The translations under genes were made by a program, and so were the position numbers. A DNA stretch of 64,000 nt from positions 111,852,772 through 111,916,771 of the forward strand of contig CM060954.1 in NCBI GenBank assembly GCA_030765055.1, given 5' to 3'. The notes below the pieces were generated by a model. It did no database searches, was not told the DNA's origin, and was given only the letters and a program-made list of their open reading frames with translations. Positions 22,208 through 33,931 of this stretch are shown piece by piece. Position 1 is the stretch's first letter. Every line of letters starts with the position of its first letter. This DNA comes from Mantis religiosa. Taxonomy: Eukaryota > Arthropoda > Insecta > Mantodea > Mantidae.

Positions 22208-22904
22208 TGTGACTTTGTGGGTTCGTAGAATTAAAAGTCCAATTTGCCGAAATTCCAAATGTTCTTTATTTCCGTAGAAGTACACTTCAGTTCTCACGTA
22301 ACAACATTACGTCACATGCACAACAGAATCTACCAAGGTCAGTGACCCCACAGTGTTCTGATTACATTTGTTTACATCAACTCTCGTTACAACACTTCAC
22401 AGCTGTTTACTGCTCCTCCTCTTGGCGAGCTGTAGCCTCCTTAAATACCGCACTGATAATTTCTAGACTATTCTAAAATAAACCAGAAACCGAATAATCT
22501 GTATCATTCAAGAAGTCACCAGAAATTTCCATTTATCTCAGTTTGTTTCGGCAGACCTTTATCTGCGTGCTATCTTTATCTGCCGGCTCTTTGTTTCCAC
22601 ACTGCCCACCTATCAGTTCCTTTGTGTAAACAAGCCAGCCTCGGTAGCGTAGATGGTAGCGTGTCTGCCTCACATTCAAGAGGTCCCGAGTTCGAATCTC
22701 GGTCAGGGTGATAAGTTTTTCCGGGGTTTTCCCTTATCCTTCAAGACGAATGTCGGGTAACTGTAAGCTTCATGAACCCTAAACTCACTTGAGCATCATT
22801 TCAGCCAATTCATTCATCGCCCGATATGACTTAACGTTGGAGGACGTAAATTACACAAAAAAAATTTAACAAGCCGCACGATCGTAGATAACGGGTTCGC
22901 GACA
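22208..22904 (-). mobile_element. Solo LTR, family A, copy 2, with SINE-A inside
   Basis: The + strand reads TGTGACTTTGTGGG at the left end and GCGACA at the right end, flanked by ATAT (22204-22207 and 22905-22908). Inverse to copy 1: the AATAAA-side terminus is at the left here. About 240 bp of its length is an inserted SINE-A (22637-22867 plus duplication), leaving about 455 bp of LTR, close to copy 3. No internal retroelement genes nearby. Confidence 0.75.
22637..22867 (+). mobile_element. SINE-A copy inserted in a solo LTR
   Basis: Head GCCTCGGTAGCGTAGATGGT, B box GAGTTCGAATCTC, body to GTTGGAGGACGTAAATT and a short A-rich tail. Flanked by AACAAGCC at 22629-22636 and 22868-22875. One of the best-preserved heads in the window. 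It lacks the GAGTTACCTGGATAAGG segment partly (GATAAGTTTTTCC). Confidence 0.9.
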
Positions 22905-23289
22905 ATATATATGGGGGCTTTTCTGTTAGTCTAAAATAAAATCTAGACATATAAATTTAATTTCTGTATTAATATGTGATAATGTACCAAAATAACATTT
23001 TGAAGAGATGATATAGTCCTATTTTGTTTTTATTTTGGATTCACGAGGGTTCGGATATATCATATATGATACTTTGGGTCTAAATCGAGATTTTAGTGCA
23101 TTTTTTTTTTTCAATTCTACCATGGATATAGAGCAGATAGGAATAGAAAGCAAATAGCACACAGTGCTGAGTGTGTGAAACATAATCGACCTGGCAGACA
23201 TTATTGACGTGTTTATATTGAGTGAAAAACAAACCGATGTATCATATAACACGGGGCTCTAGAGGTTATTATGGTCTGCGAGAAGCCAA

Positions 23290-23910
23290 TTAGGAAAAGC
23301 ATAGCCAACATAAATCAGAGCATAGATACCAGTCACAGTTGTCAGCAATAAGGCGTAAAAATGATACACACTTTGCAAAACTCAAACTCTGATGATGTGA
23401 TAGCAATACTAAGCAGCAGAGGTGTCGTTGAAGGGTAACCGTCCTCCGAAGAGGACTTCGACTTTTTGCCTTTTCAGGACATTTTCCCTTACTGGCATGG
23501 TAATGTGGATGTTGAAAAGTTTTGGTGGTGAAATGAGTAATTATTTTTTTAAATAAATTAAGAATATTGATTGGAAGGAGTAAGCTTAGTGGCTCAGAAT
23601 AAGTTATGTGGAGCGTGTATAGACTGTAGCTGATATGTGTCCCAAGGGTCAAGATATATTCATCGAGAGCACGGATAACGTTGTTGAAGCTGGAAGGGAG
23701 TTTGCTACAGAAACTGTGGGGAAAACGAAGGATGTAGTCAGTGATTTTTGAGAAGGAAAGGTCAGAATGGATATCATTTGGGATGTACAATTCGGCAGCA
23801 GTTATCCGATCGTAGCGGTTCTGTAGGACTTCAAGTGTGTGAATGTGGGATTTTGCTGCACCTCCACAGATTGTGCAAACATATGTAAGTGCAGGACGGA
23901 GAATTTGTTC
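23290..23910 (-). pseudogene. Jockey-like non-LTR reverse transcriptase C-terminus
   Basis: On the minus strand from about 23910 the translation reads ILRPALTYVC, then AAKSHIHTLEVLQNRY, then AAELYIPNDIHSDL and FCSKLPSSFNNVI. The order 'RPALTY... LQNR... NDIHSDL... KL' is that of the thumb/C-terminal region of jockey-clade reverse transcriptases. Downstream the frame stays open to 23290 but I recognise nothing more. Catalytic YADD is not present, so this is a 5'-truncated, decayed copy. Confidence 0.6.
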
Positions 23911-26830
23911 AAAAATGAGTAGTTTGTTGTTTGAGGGTCATGTTTCCTAATATACTGATCACAATTGGACACTAGCCATTGTGGTTGGTGAAAGAATAAG
24001 TTAAAGCGTTAAATTTGTAATGAAATTGATTCTTTTAGTACAAATGAAGAGAATGCTGGTGATATCGATATAAGCAAGATCCCGTGTGGGATTTTACCAA
24101 AGTGTTTGAAGTGCTTTGCCGTCATATTCTTAAATGTCACAAATGTTGAGTTATAAATCAAGCTGTTTATGTCTTCGCTGTAAAGGAAGTCTCCAAGTAA
24201 ATTCTTATGTATCTTTTGTAGTCTTCCAGTGTCATTTTGAGATTTGGCTGATAAAGCAGCATCTCTGTAATTTTCTTTCATCATATGCCCTAAACCGTTT
24301 ATTGTGTACCATATGTTTATAAAAACTGGGCGTGTTGACTGACTTTCATTTAGGTGTGCACTACAAAGTGTCAGTAGAGTAATAACCTCCCGATTCATGT
24401 TTATGGTAAAATTCGTCCAAATGTCCATGACTGTCATGATTCACCGTCCTCAATGCTTCGTTAACCGCGTAGGGAGACGAAAGCGAATGTATTTGTGCGT
24501 GTTTCCTACACCCACACTCTACTTTCTAGCATTGTTTTTCTTCTTCGTTCAAAGGGTCACGCCCCTTTTTACATTAACAGGCACGCAGCCACCCGTTACG
24601 ACTTCCAAATGAAAAGGAAAAGTTTTATTGAGCACAGCGTATCACCAAGGTGGCAGATTTTGTTGGAATCAAAGTAATTTCTATGGACTATGTAGGTGCT
24701 ACCTCAAACGCTCTTGAACCGTAAAATAGCTGCAGGAAGCTTACTTCCGCTATTTTCCATCAACAGTATCTTACCGAATATCGCTTTATTTAGATCAGGG
24801 CGTCACCTTGTTTCTTGGTTGGATTGTCTACAGATGGAACATAAAGATTGAGTATTACAACAATTAAAAAGAAGGAAATCGAAACAGAATATACTTAATT
24901 GTTTACTGTATGATAGTCTAAATAAGCTCTCGCTCGTCTCAGCATTTATTTGGATGGAAAATTGCCTACAATGAGAGAAACAGGGAACTAAGTCCTCGGT
25001 TCGATTCTTGGCAAGAAATCCTTCGATTGGTTTCCATTACCCCTAGCTTCTTTACTTAATGCCTTTTCTCACACCATAAATATATATTTCCTGTATTATA
25101 TTTTTTATGACAATTAAAATGTGTTAAAGGGGAAAGCTATGCATATTTATACTATATAAAATTAGGGATAACATGAATTAAATGTACAATTAATCTTCTT
25201 GCTCGTTTACTGCTAATGTAGGTTTCTTCTAAGTCAAGTTGAAGGAAGAAAGACAATTATTTCTTGGAACATAATGCTCTACATTAGCTTTTCTAAACTC
25301 CTTAAAAAAATGCTGCTACGCATTTTCAGGCTCACATGTTTGCATACGGAAACAGGAAAGGATCGAAGTCGTCTTCTGAAGTCTGAACTTTGCAACTTTG
25401 CTCCATAAAGTTACTGTTTGTAACGTTTGCTCCCTACAACTTTGAGTTTTGCACGCTCTGAATAACTTTTCTGTTTCACCACCACAGTGCAACACGCTGC
25501 TCGTTTATCATTCAGACTGCCAGACATCCAGAGGCCGAATGTGCCAAGGAAAGCTGTTTATAAGCAACCCTTATGCAGCAAATATTTTACTTGGTATAAT
25601 TAAGTTTTTCATTTATCAGTCTTCAATCGATTTCCCCTTCTTAATTTGATTTTGATTTGTATTACTTTAGTAACGAAGTATTAAAATTGACATCGATTTG
25701 TTTTACAAGAAGTACATTTTAAAAAGCGGAATAAATGAATGACTCTTGTTAGGCTGCAGAAATAAAACAAAAACATATCTGAATGAATGAAAGAAGGAAA
25801 GAAAGAAAAAATACAATGCTAAAGAGAAGGCGAACTTATAGAAATATAATTCGAATTTAGGATATAATGGAATGTTAATTCTTTATTTCATATCACTTTC
25901 AAGGGTGACTAGTTTAGCTGCATAGTTCGGCTTTCGAAAGAGTGTTGTCACACTGTCATGCAGAGCGATGCTAACTTACGGCTACATATCTCATGTGCAA
26001 GATTGTCTTTGATGACTTTGTTGCTGTCCATCACTATACCGCACCTCATGATGCATCGGTGGGGTTCTTCGACCTTTATTATTCTCAGTGTCTTCTTGTC
26101 CAATTGATGTAATTTTTGTGTCTAATTGATTGTCCAAATACATTTCATTTCTGTCCTCTTTCGTCTTGCCATTGCTCGCAGTTATTGATCTGAACCCACA
26201 AAAGGTTTGTTTCATGTACCTTAATGAAGCATTCACACTGGCTGAATGTTAACATAATTTGGCCAGAGACGCACAAACTAGCCAATTAGAGAGCGATTCT
26301 CCATATACTTCCTCTTGCGATCTTTCTGCCATTTCACATCAAATTTTCCGTCGTCATTTCTTGACTTGTTAACTGTATTTCTATGCAAGATGACAGACAT
26401 TGAAGCGAAAGAAATGTTTATGTTAGGTGGTGTTCTTTTATGAGTTTATGAGCTAGCTGGGTGGCTAGCTCTTGTTCATTGTGATACATGTCCATACGTA
26501 ATCTCTTTTGGGTATGTACTGTCAGTGCTTCCTTAACAACTTCCAAATTAGCTCAGCTGGTTCACACTCTTGCAATGGTATCTATTTAAGTTTAGAATCT
26601 TCTAAGGAGGTGACACGAAGATTTCAAGAAAATCCCTCTACCTCAAATTATCTTTCACGTAGAAAAATATTTGAAAATGTTCATTTTCTCAATGATGGCT
26701 TAAAGGATTTCGTTAAAAATACCACATTTTTAAGGTATTTGCATGAAAACGAGGTGTGTATTTTGAATTTTCTAAGTGAATTGCTTTTCATACTGAATGC
26801 TTTACACAAAATCAACTCCTTTCTCCGGTT
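23911..26830. other. Non-coding stretch with one unidentified frame
   Basis: A 142-codon ATG-initiated minus frame (24009-24437) has no recognised domain. 24970-25030 has a GGTTCGATTCTTGG B-box-like motif, possibly a SINE scrap. 26451-26472 holds a perfect short inverted repeat, GAGCTAGC / GCTAGCTC. Otherwise nothing seen. Confidence 0.4.
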
Positions 26831-27036
26831 TTGATATCCGATAATGAATGAAATGGATAAAAAGATGCTCAAATGAGTCCAGAATACATAGAGCTTACAG
26901 TTTCCCGACATAGATTTTTCAGGATAAGGGAAAACCGAAAAAAGCTTATCCAGGTAACTCATCCTATACGAGATTCGAACTAGGTACCACTTGAACGTAA
27001 GGCAGACACCTATCATCTATGCTACAGAGGCGGGCT
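26831..27036 (-). mobile_element. SINE-A copy, diverged and 3'-truncated
   Basis: Recognisable from GATATCCGATAATGAATG through AAGGGAAAACCG and the head complement ending GAGGCGGGC. The GGACGTAAATT end and tail are missing. The B box is degraded (GAGATTCGAACTAGG). Confidence 0.75.
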
Positions 27037-27525
27037 GAATGACTTGTATAACTCTTGAACAATAAGAGGCCGGCAAAACTTTACATCAAAACGAGAATTC
27101 CTTAGGTCAGGATTTCCTTAGAGCACGCAATTTATATAATTTCCGAGATATTCTTTGTTATTGGTTTGAATCTTGAAACACGTTTAATGTCCTGGCATTA
27201 CAAAGAGAATAGGATTTCAAAGGCATTGCATAGGGCCAGCTCTTAAAACATTTGAGTATCGCTTAGGCCCACTGTATTCTCCTATTCTCATTGTACCTGC
27301 AAAGAAATATGGTAATAAAGCTATTTGTATGTACATGGGTCATTCAAAAATTAGTGACAACACTGCCTGCATTTGGCGCTTTCAATGGTAAATCATGCAA
27401 GCTGATAACAATGAAAAAATAAGAACATCTAATGTTTGTTTGCTGTGCGTTTGAAGACAGTAATTTTATTTATAATACATTTTTAGTAAGTTTAAGTGTA
27501 GACTATTATCTTTAGTGCTCTAAAT

Positions 27526-28200
27526 ATGTTTAGTAAATACGAACAACGATGCTTCATTAAAATTAAGGTTGCAAGAGGTATCGATGCTCAACAATGCCAT
27601 ACAGAATTATTGGAAGCTTGTGGTAGACAAAGGCTGCGCCGTGGCTCAGTGGTTAGACCGCTTGACTCTCACCAAGGCAGCCCGGGTTCGATCCCAGGCG
27701 ACCGCAAAGTGAGATTCGTGGTGGACAACACGGCGCTGGGGTGGGTTTTCTCCGGGACCTCCGGTTTCCCCCGCCATCTCATTCCACCGGTGCTCCATCT
27801 TCATGTCATGTATCATCAGTGTCACCGCCTGCGGTGCCGTATGTAGTAAAAGCGGGCCTTAAACACTACACATTGTGGTAGACAGACTTTACCATATCGT
27901 ACCGTGGCTAAGTGGGCGAATGCATTTCGTAGAGGAATGGAAGACGTTCATCAAAAACGTGGAGCTGGCAGACTGAAATCAGCAAGTGATGATATGTATA
28001 TGAATGCTATTAGAGCATTGCTAGAATAACATAGTTGCACAGATATGTGCTCATGTGATTTCGACCTTTTTGCGAAAATGAAATCACCAGTTAGAGGAGT
28101 TCGCTTTAGAACCAAAAAGGCAATTGCAGCAGCAGTAGAATAGTCTTCGAATATTAGGACAAGACGCTGTGGATGGCATCCGTCGGCTCCCTGACGTGTG
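27526..28200 (+). pseudogene. Mariner 2 transposase remnant
   Basis: N-terminus MFSKYEQRCFIKIKVARGID through LLEACG is interrupted by the SINE-B. It resumes in the same frame after the second target repeat as TLPYRTVAKWANAFRRGMED and KRGAGRLKSASDD, typical of a mariner helix-turn-helix and linker. It then jumps to DFDLFAKMKSPVRGVRFRTK, the region just after the third catalytic Asp. The first two catalytic Asp blocks are absent. Stops follow near 28027 and 28141. Non-functional. Confidence 0.8.
27630..27872 (+). mobile_element. SINE-B copy inserted in mariner 2
   Basis: Best SINE-B copy in the window. tRNA-like head GCTGCGCCGTGGCTCAGTGG, B box GGGTTCGATCCCAG, body with AAAGTGAGATTCGTGGTGG and CCGCCTGCGGTGCCGTATG, end TTAAACACTACACA. 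Exact 12 bp target duplication TTGTGGTAGACA at 27618-27629 and 27873-27884. Confidence 0.95.
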
Positions 28201-28414
28201 GAGGTGAGTTCTTCATGTTGGAGGAGATTGCTTCTAAGCACTGTTTTGTCACTGCTCCAAAAATATGTATTTGTCGTTAATTCAAATGTTGCCACTAATT
28301 ATTGAATGGCCTAAGTATACACAAGATGTAGATTTAGATAAAATAATTTGTTGAATAGAGGGTCATTGAATGGAATATAAGATGTCCTTCCTAAGTGCAC
28401 AACATTATTCCCAG

Positions 28415-28658
28415 TCCGCCTTATTAGCGTCTCTGCCTCACGTTCAAGAGGTCCCGAGTTCGAATCTCGGCCAGGGTGAGTTACCTGGATAAGGGTTTTC
28501 GGGGTTTTCCTTATCCTTAAAAACGAATGTCGGGTAACTCTGAGCTCTATGGACCCCGGGCTCATTTGAGTATCATATCGCCCATTTCATTCATCGTCCG
28601 ATATGAATTGACGTTGGAGGACGTAAATTTTTTAAAAAAAAAAAAAAAAAAAAAAGAC
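28415..28658 (+). mobile_element. SINE-A copy
   Basis: Flanked by the exact 12 bp repeat CATTATTCCCAG at 28403-28414 and 28659-28670. The head is slightly shortened (TCCGCCTTATTAGCGTCTC), the B box GAGTTCGAATCTC intact, and the tail an A run of about 20. Good sign of relatively recent insertion. Confidence 0.9.
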
Positions 28659-28670
28659 CATTATTCCCAG

Positions 28671-29490
28671 GAGAAAAAGAGTGACAGAGATAAGCACCTT
28701 AAATAAAATAAAATAATTACGCATAGTGGTATAGTTATGCCCAAAACATGACATCTCTAACATAATTCTCTGTTAAGGGCGGCGTTACTTTAGAGATCTG
28801 TAGGAAATAAAGGAAACAGAAGGCTGGCTACACTGCCTCTCGCCCTGTTTATGAGCGTTGCCTTTGTTGGCTAATGATTACAACCCAGCGACAAAGAGCG
28901 GTTGCCTTTGAAATTTGTTATGTTTTGCCAAAATGTACAACTGTTTCAGTATATTATACATAAACAATTCTGATGACAGAAATAATACGTGACATTACTG
29001 TGTACTTCGGCGTATCATAGCTGTTATTGCTACGATGATTGAGCAAGAGTGTATTTGACCTGAGAGATGCGAAAGCTAACAGCTGTGTGAAAGTGGGCAC
29101 ATACTGTATTGGTCAGTAACCGTCTGTACCGTATCGAAGCACGCATGGGACTTCTGTTTTAGGGCATGTGTATCAAGTTGCCTCTCTGACACGTGGGTCT
29201 GGTCCCAAGGTCTCAGTCTCGGACACGCAGAAGCCTTTTCCTTGTTAGTATCACTGGCACGCGTAGTATCATCTTCCCATATGTGGTCTTTGGTAGAAGA
29301 AGGGTGTCTGTGTTTCAGCAGCGTCCTGAAATATGAAGAGAAATCAGCATTCAGAGTCTTAATTACATCACACGAGGGCGAAAAGATGACAGTTACTTCG
29401 CATGCACTCCTGAGGTGATTTGTCAGTGCAGTTGCACATAATACTTGTGACGCAATAGTCTTTGAATGCGGTATAATTGTAGATATCAGT
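28671..29490. other. Non-coding stretch
   Basis: Nothing recognised. A 176-codon minus frame (29076-29606) crosses this region but has no domain and overlaps a tRNA-like repeat, so I do not call it a gene. Confidence 0.5.
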
Positions 29491-29496
29491 ATCACA

Positions 29497-29575
29497 TGAG
29501 GTGGCGCCGCAATAACGAGTGCGACTCGCGTTCGAGAGCTCGCGGGTTCAATCCCCATCGACCGCGCACTCTTAC
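29497..29575 (+). repeat. tRNA-like SINE head fragment
   Basis: GAGGTGGCGCCGCAATAACG followed by CTCGCGGGTTCAATCCCCAT looks like a tRNA-derived head with a B box. It differs from families A-D. No body or tail is resolved before the DDE element that starts at 29629. Confidence 0.4.
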
Positions 29576-29628
29576 CGAGATTTTTCGTTCCAGCATTTCC
29601 CTTCATTTATCTTTCAGGTGTGCTTCTA

Positions 29629-31007
29629 TACCTTGTTTCACATAAGCTTGCCCCGTATGTCTTAACGGTCACGTGACCTCATCACCTCTCATTGGCTACT
29701 GTTGTAGTATAGACTGTTGTGCGGTAAAAATTAGTTCGTTATTTAACATAGTGATATATCTTAATATGTTGGAGGAGAATTGTCAAATTTATATTTTCCT
29801 AACTGTTTTAATTAAATATATTATGCAACAGGGTTGATTTATCTGAAATGCATGTTAATTCTTAAACGAAGTAAAGAGGAGGTTTCTTTGCTCACAAGCC
29901 CGTATTTCACATGGCACGATAGCATCTGCTTTAGCGGTAGTGATGACATATTTGTTTATGTGACTTTTATCACTGACCTTGTTTTGAACTGGATTAGTCA
30001 TATATTGCCATTCGAAGATGTGTTGTGCCGAGTGCGATAACTAAATTATTTTATTGGTCGTTTATCGCACGTGTACTTATTATATGTATAATGGCAGAGT
30101 CTACTGCCAGTTTTTCGCTGAAGCATTGCAAGGGAAAACCTTTACAAAGCGGCGAAAAAAGAATTGTGTTGCATGTGTTAAATGCACTCACAAAGAAGAA
30201 TCCGTCATTGTGAGAGAGTGAGCTGCGCTCTGAACTTACAGGTGTGAGTGTTAGGTCCGCAGGAACACCACGACGTGAAATTAAGACAACAGGAGAACTT
30301 ACCACTTCTGGCAAAAGCGGGAATAAACAAAAGCGAGTGCTCGGGGAATGCGATTTGTGAAAAGTGCTGTACGTCCTCATGTGCATAGTTTTTTCTTTTG
30401 AAACGAACTCCCTAACATAAATAAAATTTTGTCCGCTGTAAATGAGGATGCAGATTTACCAAATTTCAGCAGATCTAGTCTGTATAGATTGCTTATACAG
30501 TTGGGTTTGTAAATGGAAAAAAAAAAGGGGGCAAGAAAAATGTGCTAAGAGACAGAGGCGATATTGCTGTGTGGCGAAGACGTTATTTAAGGACAATCAG
30601 ACTGTACCGGGATACAAATCACAAAATATACATTGACGAGACTTGGATGAATGAAGGACACACGAAAAGTCAAGTATGGCGGGACAACTTTTAAGATTAA
30701 AAGACAAGCATTTTACAAATGTATGTGTGCTGGTTTAAAAAATTCCAGTGGAAAAAGCCGAAGGCTGAGATGAGTTGAGTTTCATTACAAACTTGTATTT
30801 TTGCATGCCTTAATTTCCTTATTTGTATGATTTTATCTATCTTCCTGGCAATTATTATGACGTTTACTGCAGGTTTAAATGTCACGGGAAGGCACCGCCT
30901 TCCCTATGGCCTATGGCGCGAAAGCGTTAGCCAATTAGGGTGAGGGGGAAGGTAGTTGTACGCGGAGTAATACATGTCAGCGGGGCAAGGTTATATGGAA
31001 CAGAGAT
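29629..31007 (+). mobile_element. DDE element (IS630/Tc1/mariner-type), copy 1, C-terminally deleted
   Basis: Homologous over its whole length, in inverse orientation, to 48984-50137. Ends: CCTTGTTTCACATAAGCTTG on the left and, on the other strand, CTCTGTTCCATATAACCTTG at the right, both continuing CCCCG; 20 of 25 positions agree. TA flanks fit (29627-29628, 31008-31009). It carries the first half of a DDE transposase; the second half is missing. Confidence 0.8.
30091..30772 (+). pseudogene. DDE transposase N-terminal half, copy 1
   Basis: Starts MAESTASFSLKHCKGKPLQ; a TGA interrupts at about 30211. Further on, after frameshifts, IYIDETWMNEGHTKSQVW gives the first catalytic Asp in a YxDETWxNxGHT context, and AGLKNSSGKSRRLR follows. 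This layout is known from many insect DDE transposases of about 350 residues. The second Asp and final acidic residue would follow but the sequence goes straight to the 3' terminal region. Confidence 0.75.
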
Positions 31008-33189
31008 TAGGCTCGAGCTGTATGGCGATGTCGGCAGATGGCGCAGACTCTTACGCACTGTAAATACTGTTCTCGCCGCTGGCAGGCGTTGTGTGGTCAG
31101 GATAAACTTTGTTCGTCCTTTCCTCTTTGGGGGTTTTCCGAAATAGATCTGTGCGGAGGTGTCCCCCTTCGTGTTTACCCTTTAACCTTTCACATCTCAT
31201 TATCCTCATTATCTTTGTTTTTTCGATCTTCATAAGGCTTTAAATCCCCAGGTGTAGGATTCCATTGCTTTCTGCAGGTATCATTCTCAGCGGTGCGTTC
31301 AGCTAGTAGTTTATAAGTTGTAAAACTTTTAGAAATTGATTAATGCAAACTAAAAAAAATTGTGCGATGTAAAGGGTATATTTTAATGGACTCCACATCA
31401 TGTAAGTCATCTTTCTTATAATTTACGAAATACATTAAAGTAATTTAGAATAAGAAAGATTTCAGATTATAGCATTTTTGTTCCTCTTTGTGCCAAAATT
31501 CAAAGTTCTGGTCATTTTATAAAGATCTTTACTAATTTTCTTTCAGAAAATATTAACCAACTTTATACGTGATGGTATTCAGTGGGTTGACTTTCCAGTA
31601 ATTCTTCGGTTTGCATCCTTAGGCAGTACTTAATTTAAGACGGGAAGATGTTTTGTTCTTTTTTTTTATTTATTTCTTTACTCTTTTTTTCTACTTACAT
31701 AATAGGTAGAGAAGGTATTGCATTCCACCCTAAAATTCGTTAGCGTATTTAACTGTAAATACGTATTTTGAAATACCGTAAATTAAAGCGTCTGTAGAGG
31801 AGCATAACTCAAATACGAAAAGTCAATTAACTACCATACTTGGTATTGAAGTTTACGACACCAAGCTTTTCACGAAAATCTCTCACTCCAAACTACCCTT
31901 TACATGAAAAAAGCTTGCGAAATTTTTATTTTCTCAAAAATTACTAATGACTTGGATTAAAATGCCACATGTTTAAGATATTTTTATAACAAATGAAATA
32001 TATTACCCTAAATGTTCTAACAATAACTTCTGAGGCCCTCTTCATTCTGAATAACACCAGCATAACAGATAAATGTAAGAGATAAGTTAAATTCTGGCTA
32101 TAAAAATGCGGACGCATATAATTGTGTGGTGAAGCTAATCATTCACAGATATTCTTTGTTATTGGTTTACATTTTCAAATACTTTTTTTATAGAAAAATA
32201 GGAAGTCATTTTTTTCGCACACGAGAAGGAATGTCAAAGTCATCACACAGCCACAAGTTCTTAGAAAATTTGACTCTGATTTAAACCTATTTATTCCTCT
32301 ATTCTTAGTGCACCTGTATGAATATTTGTAATAAAACCAATTTTACAAATATTTATCTCGATTAACACGAAGCACATAGAAAAACAAACAAGAATACTAT
32401 GCACAAGAATGATTAGAGCAAGTCATGTGAGTGCAGTCGCCGGAGGTTTTTTTTTTTTATTTTTGTTTTTATTTTTAAATTGCGCTGCTCGGTCGTATTT
32501 TCCTCTTGGGGTGGGCATTCGGATGCCTCAAAATGGTACACCGGGTGATACCTCAGTATAGAACGTCTTGTTATTGAATGAATAGATCTATTTTGGGGGT
32601 AAGTTTAGAATATGTCTGCTATGAGAACCCTCTTCGGGATTTGTAGAGCTGGATTTTCAGACAGATTTAAACACAATAGGAAATGTCCTATTTATACAAG
32701 CAGTAAATAAATTGAAATGTTAATAACGAGGAAAGCTCTCTACTAATTTTGGAGTTTTTAAAATGATATTATTTTGGTACAAAATTTTAATGAAATAACT
32801 ATATTTTTGAATAAGCAGTTTAATTACTAAATAGATTTAAAGGAAGCAGTTAGCTGTTTCCGAATACTTTAATATCTACCGTCCAACATACACACTGCCG
32901 CTGAATTAACAGAGCTAGGATACAGCTGTTGTTTTTTTTCTTCATAAAAAAAGGAATTGAATTAAATGGCAAGACACGGTAGTTATTGTCACCTAAGGGG
33001 CAAACACTAGCAAATGGAGTCCGTAGCATTAACTTTCTACAAACCCTTAAGCTCGAAATATGATCCTTCTAAGTAATTATCAGTTATTTCATTTCTATAG
33101 CCTCTGTTACGTGATTGCTATTGTCCTATCGTGGCCTTTGACTGGTTTTTTTGCTGTATAGCTTGAGTTACAAAAGGTTGTTAGGTTAT
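31008..33189. other. Non-coding stretch
   Basis: No gene or repeat recognised in about 2.2 kb of AT-rich sequence. Short T-rich tracts near 31660-31690 and 32440-32470. Confidence 0.5.
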
Positions 33190-33342
33190 TTTCATGCGTA
33201 CATTCAGATCCACACTTCTAGACTCCATGAAGTATAGAGAATAATCTTAATTAGATAAACATTCCCATCCCCGGCCAGAAATCGAACTTGGGACATGCGA
33301 GTGAGAAGTCAGTACCCTGTCGTATCGAATACAAAGGCAGGT
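33190..33342 (-). repeat. SINE-like fragment (family E)
   Basis: On the minus strand a B-box-like AAGTTCGATTTCTGGCCGGG is followed by GATGGGAATG and a body with CTTCATGGAGTCTAGAAGTG. The A-box side is CGACAGGGTACTGACTTCTC. It looks like a decayed tRNA-derived SINE; single copy in the window. Confidence 0.45.
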
Positions 33343-33861
33343 TAGTTTTTGATTATGTTGTTAATTTTGCTACAGTCCAAATATTTGGTGGAAATGCATA
33401 TATCCTTTTTGGAAATGCATTATCTATTCAGAAACGCAACAGTTTTTTAGTAATTCACCGTGCTTCAAAATACTAATTTTGCAACTGTTAGTATGCCACA
33501 CGAAATGGGCATCACATACTTGCAGGCTTTTCTGTCAGTGCTGTAGTTTCAAACTGATATGAAAACACATTGCAGAGAAGACCGCGTAAAGTGTGAGGAG
33601 CATTTTCCTTCGAGAAATGTCTTGGTCTGCTATGGCAACGAAGGCTTAGCCATTCTAGCAGTGTTAGTTTACATAAACGTGTGTGATGAATGCAGCAGAA
33701 CGTTTTATCGACCTGTTGCGAAGTAACAAAGACCCGATACCCTTGTAAGTAATGGAGCTGATCGCTATATTAGGCAAGGTCCAGCGAGGGCGTCCGGACA
33801 TCCTCCGCAGTGCACAACCCACATGTTTCTCTCAGCCTCTAGTCACCAACGTCTTTTCTTG

Positions 33862-33931
33862 TCAGTCACAACAGCGCTCGAGGATCGCTCCAGTTGGTGT
33901 TTGTGTTCTTGTGTCCAGTTTAAAATGACGT
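33862..33931 (+). promoter_or_regulatory. Speculative core promoter plus first-exon donor
   Basis: TCAGTC at 33862-33867 fits an arthropod initiator. AGTTG at 33892-33896 resembles a downstream promoter element but is about one base off the usual spacing. AAAATGAC at 33922-33929 gives a start codon in good context, immediately followed by GTGAGT, a consensus splice donor. The surrounding 150 bp is richer in CpG than the flanks. Each motif is short and could be chance; no downstream exon is recognised. Confidence 0.15.

Larger units (their letters stand above)
27334..28315 (+). mobile_element. Mariner element 2, deleted, with SINE-B insertion
   Basis: TA at 27332-27333 and 28316-28317. The ends read CATGGGTCATTCAAAAATTA and, on the other strand, CTTAGGCCATTCAATAATTA, continuing as GTGACAACA / GTGGCAACA. 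Inside are the N-terminal helix-turn-helix and the C-terminal end of a transposase, with the central catalytic part deleted. A 243 bp SINE-B splits the N-terminal part. Confidence 0.85.

Noticed and set aside
22637..22720. tRNA genes at SINE heads
   Set aside because: A- and B-box motifs are present but the cloverleaf is degraded and each is attached to a SINE body; I call them SINE heads.
29076..29606. Longest frame in the window (176 codons, minus)
   Set aside because: No recognisable domain, starts within a tRNA-like repeat, and composition is what a chance frame in less AT-rich DNA would give.
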